DNA of 64,000 nt, taken from Comamonas phosphati. Lineage in GTDB: Bacteria; Pseudomonadota; Gammaproteobacteria; Burkholderiales; Burkholderiaceae_C. Shown one piece after another: positions 63,461-64,000 of this stretch. A program made the translations under genes and the position numbers. Where the stretch lies: NCBI RefSeq assembly GCF_014637085.1, contig NZ_BMEU01000002.1, positions 124,001-188,000 of the forward strand. The letters run 5' to 3'. Position 1 is the first letter of the stretch; each line of letters opens with the position of its first letter. Under the pieces are notes generated by a model, which saw only the letters and a list, made by a program, of their open reading frames with translations, searched no databases and had not been told where the DNA came from.

Positions 63461-64000
63461 GCGCTTTTTTCGGGCGCCCAGCCCGTTGGCGCGTCACTCG
63501 CCTCTCGGTTTGCTGTTGCAATTTTTCAATGAAGGCCTCGTCGCCCAGGGCCCAGCCGCGCAGCGCGGCATGGCTGATCCGATCCTGGGCGCTGCTGCCG
63601 AGTCCCGCCTCCACGGCCTTGGCGTAGGCGGCATCGCGCGCGAACGGCGTATTGCCCAGCGTCCAGAACACGCGGTGCGGGCTGACCAGCGCGTCGTTGC
63701 GCAGGCCGGCGTTGGCCCCGTAGCTGGACCAGGGCCAGTCCGCAGCCTTCTGGGCCAGGCCCGCACGCACGGGATTGAGGTCCATGGACACCATGGTGGG
63801 AATCAGCCAGTCTTCGGCCTGCAACACCGTGCAGCGGTAGCGCCCTTCCCACAGAGTGCCGCTGCGTGCGTGGCGGTTGTTGAAATAGCGCACATAGCTG
63901 CGCCCCACGGCCTGCATGTACTGCGGCAAGGCATCAAGCGTGCGCGGCGTGAGCAGCAGGTGGAAGTGGTTGGGCATGAGCACATAGGCATGCACATCCA
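63453..64000 (-). CDS. REP-associated tyrosine transposase (RAYT, Y1_Tnp family), 5' end outside window
   Basis: At least 182 residues; the frame remains open to the right edge, so the start lies beyond it. The HUH motif is MPNHFHLLL near the visible N-terminus. The single catalytic Tyr region is GRSYVRYFNNRHARSGTLWEGRY, given as SYVRYFNNRH and SGTLWEGRY. DLNPVRAGLAQKAADWPWSSY is the other family hallmark (in part). RAYTs are single-strand DNA transposases that process REP elements. The last two prolines and the TGA stop are read from a REP-like repeat. The Lys/Arg-rich end RQRAGRPKK may bind DNA. Confidence 0.92.
   Translation of the reverse strand, partial: DVHAYVLMPNHFHLLLTPRTLDALPQYMQAVGRSYVRYFNNRHARSGTLWEGRYRCTVLQAEDWLIPTMVSMDLNPVRAGLAQKAADWPWSSYGANAGLRNDALVSPHRVFWTLGNTPFARDAAYAKAVEAGLGSSAQDRISHAALRGWALGDEAFIEKLQQQTERRVTRQRAGRPKKAPP

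Overview
The window is a dense, high-GC stretch of bacterial chromosome, almost all of it housekeeping genes. Gene content and order point to a betaproteobacterium of the order Burkholderiales, most likely family Comamonadaceae (Delftia/Comamonas/Acidovorax-like). The reasons are: short-form HisG; an mlaFEDACB - ABC-2 exporter - ibaG - murA - his - tat supercluster; pilBCD-coaE-zapD-yacG; and petABC-sspAB. The family assignment is inference, because no rRNA lies in the window. One tRNA-Pro(CGG) and one tRNA-Thr(TGT) are present. There is no CRISPR array, prophage or intact insertion sequence.

Layout. 1-9.8 kb: a cut-off RNase H-like gene, a CorC-type CBS membrane protein, proS with a lytic transglycosylase, rppH, proB, the obgE-rpmA-rplU run, ispB and tRNA-Pro. 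9.9-15.7 kb: type IV pilus core pilB-pilC-pilD followed by coaE-zapD-yacG. 15.7-22 kb: mutT, a DUF815 ATPase, argJ, secA and a divergent dciA-like gene. 22-27 kb: tRNA-Thr, sspB, sspA, the cytochrome bc1 genes petC/B/A and mscL. 27-32 kb: pdxA, a NIF3-like gene, an MFS symporter and a DegS-like protease. 32-53.7 kb: more than 20 kb of genes all on the minus strand. In transcription order these are mlaF-E-D-A-C-B, yadG-yadH, ibaG, murA, hisG, hisD, [HEPN-like gene, vapB, vapC], hisC-B-H-A, a hexose-6-phosphate mutarotase, hisF-I-E, a small membrane protein, a patatin, a HIT protein and tatA-B-C. 53.9-56.3 kb: a polar amino-acid ABC transporter. 56.9-63.2 kb: gltD and gltB. Right edge: a REP-associated tyrosine transposase (RAYT) whose 5' end is cut by the window.

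Accessory signals. Three stand out. (1) A family of at least eight palindromic repeats sits in one fixed orientation directly on the stop codon of the upstream gene. The stems show compensatory base changes, and one copy ends the RAYT gene itself. (2) A low-GC gene for a protein with an RNKLVH (HEPN-type) motif, together with a VapBC-type pair, splits the his operon between hisD and hisC. The pair has a 41-base perfect palindromic operator and an unusual VapC active site. (3) A diverged copy of the 3' end of gltD lies just past gltD. A second repeat family (two copies) ends in AATAAAAAA and may work as a portable terminator.
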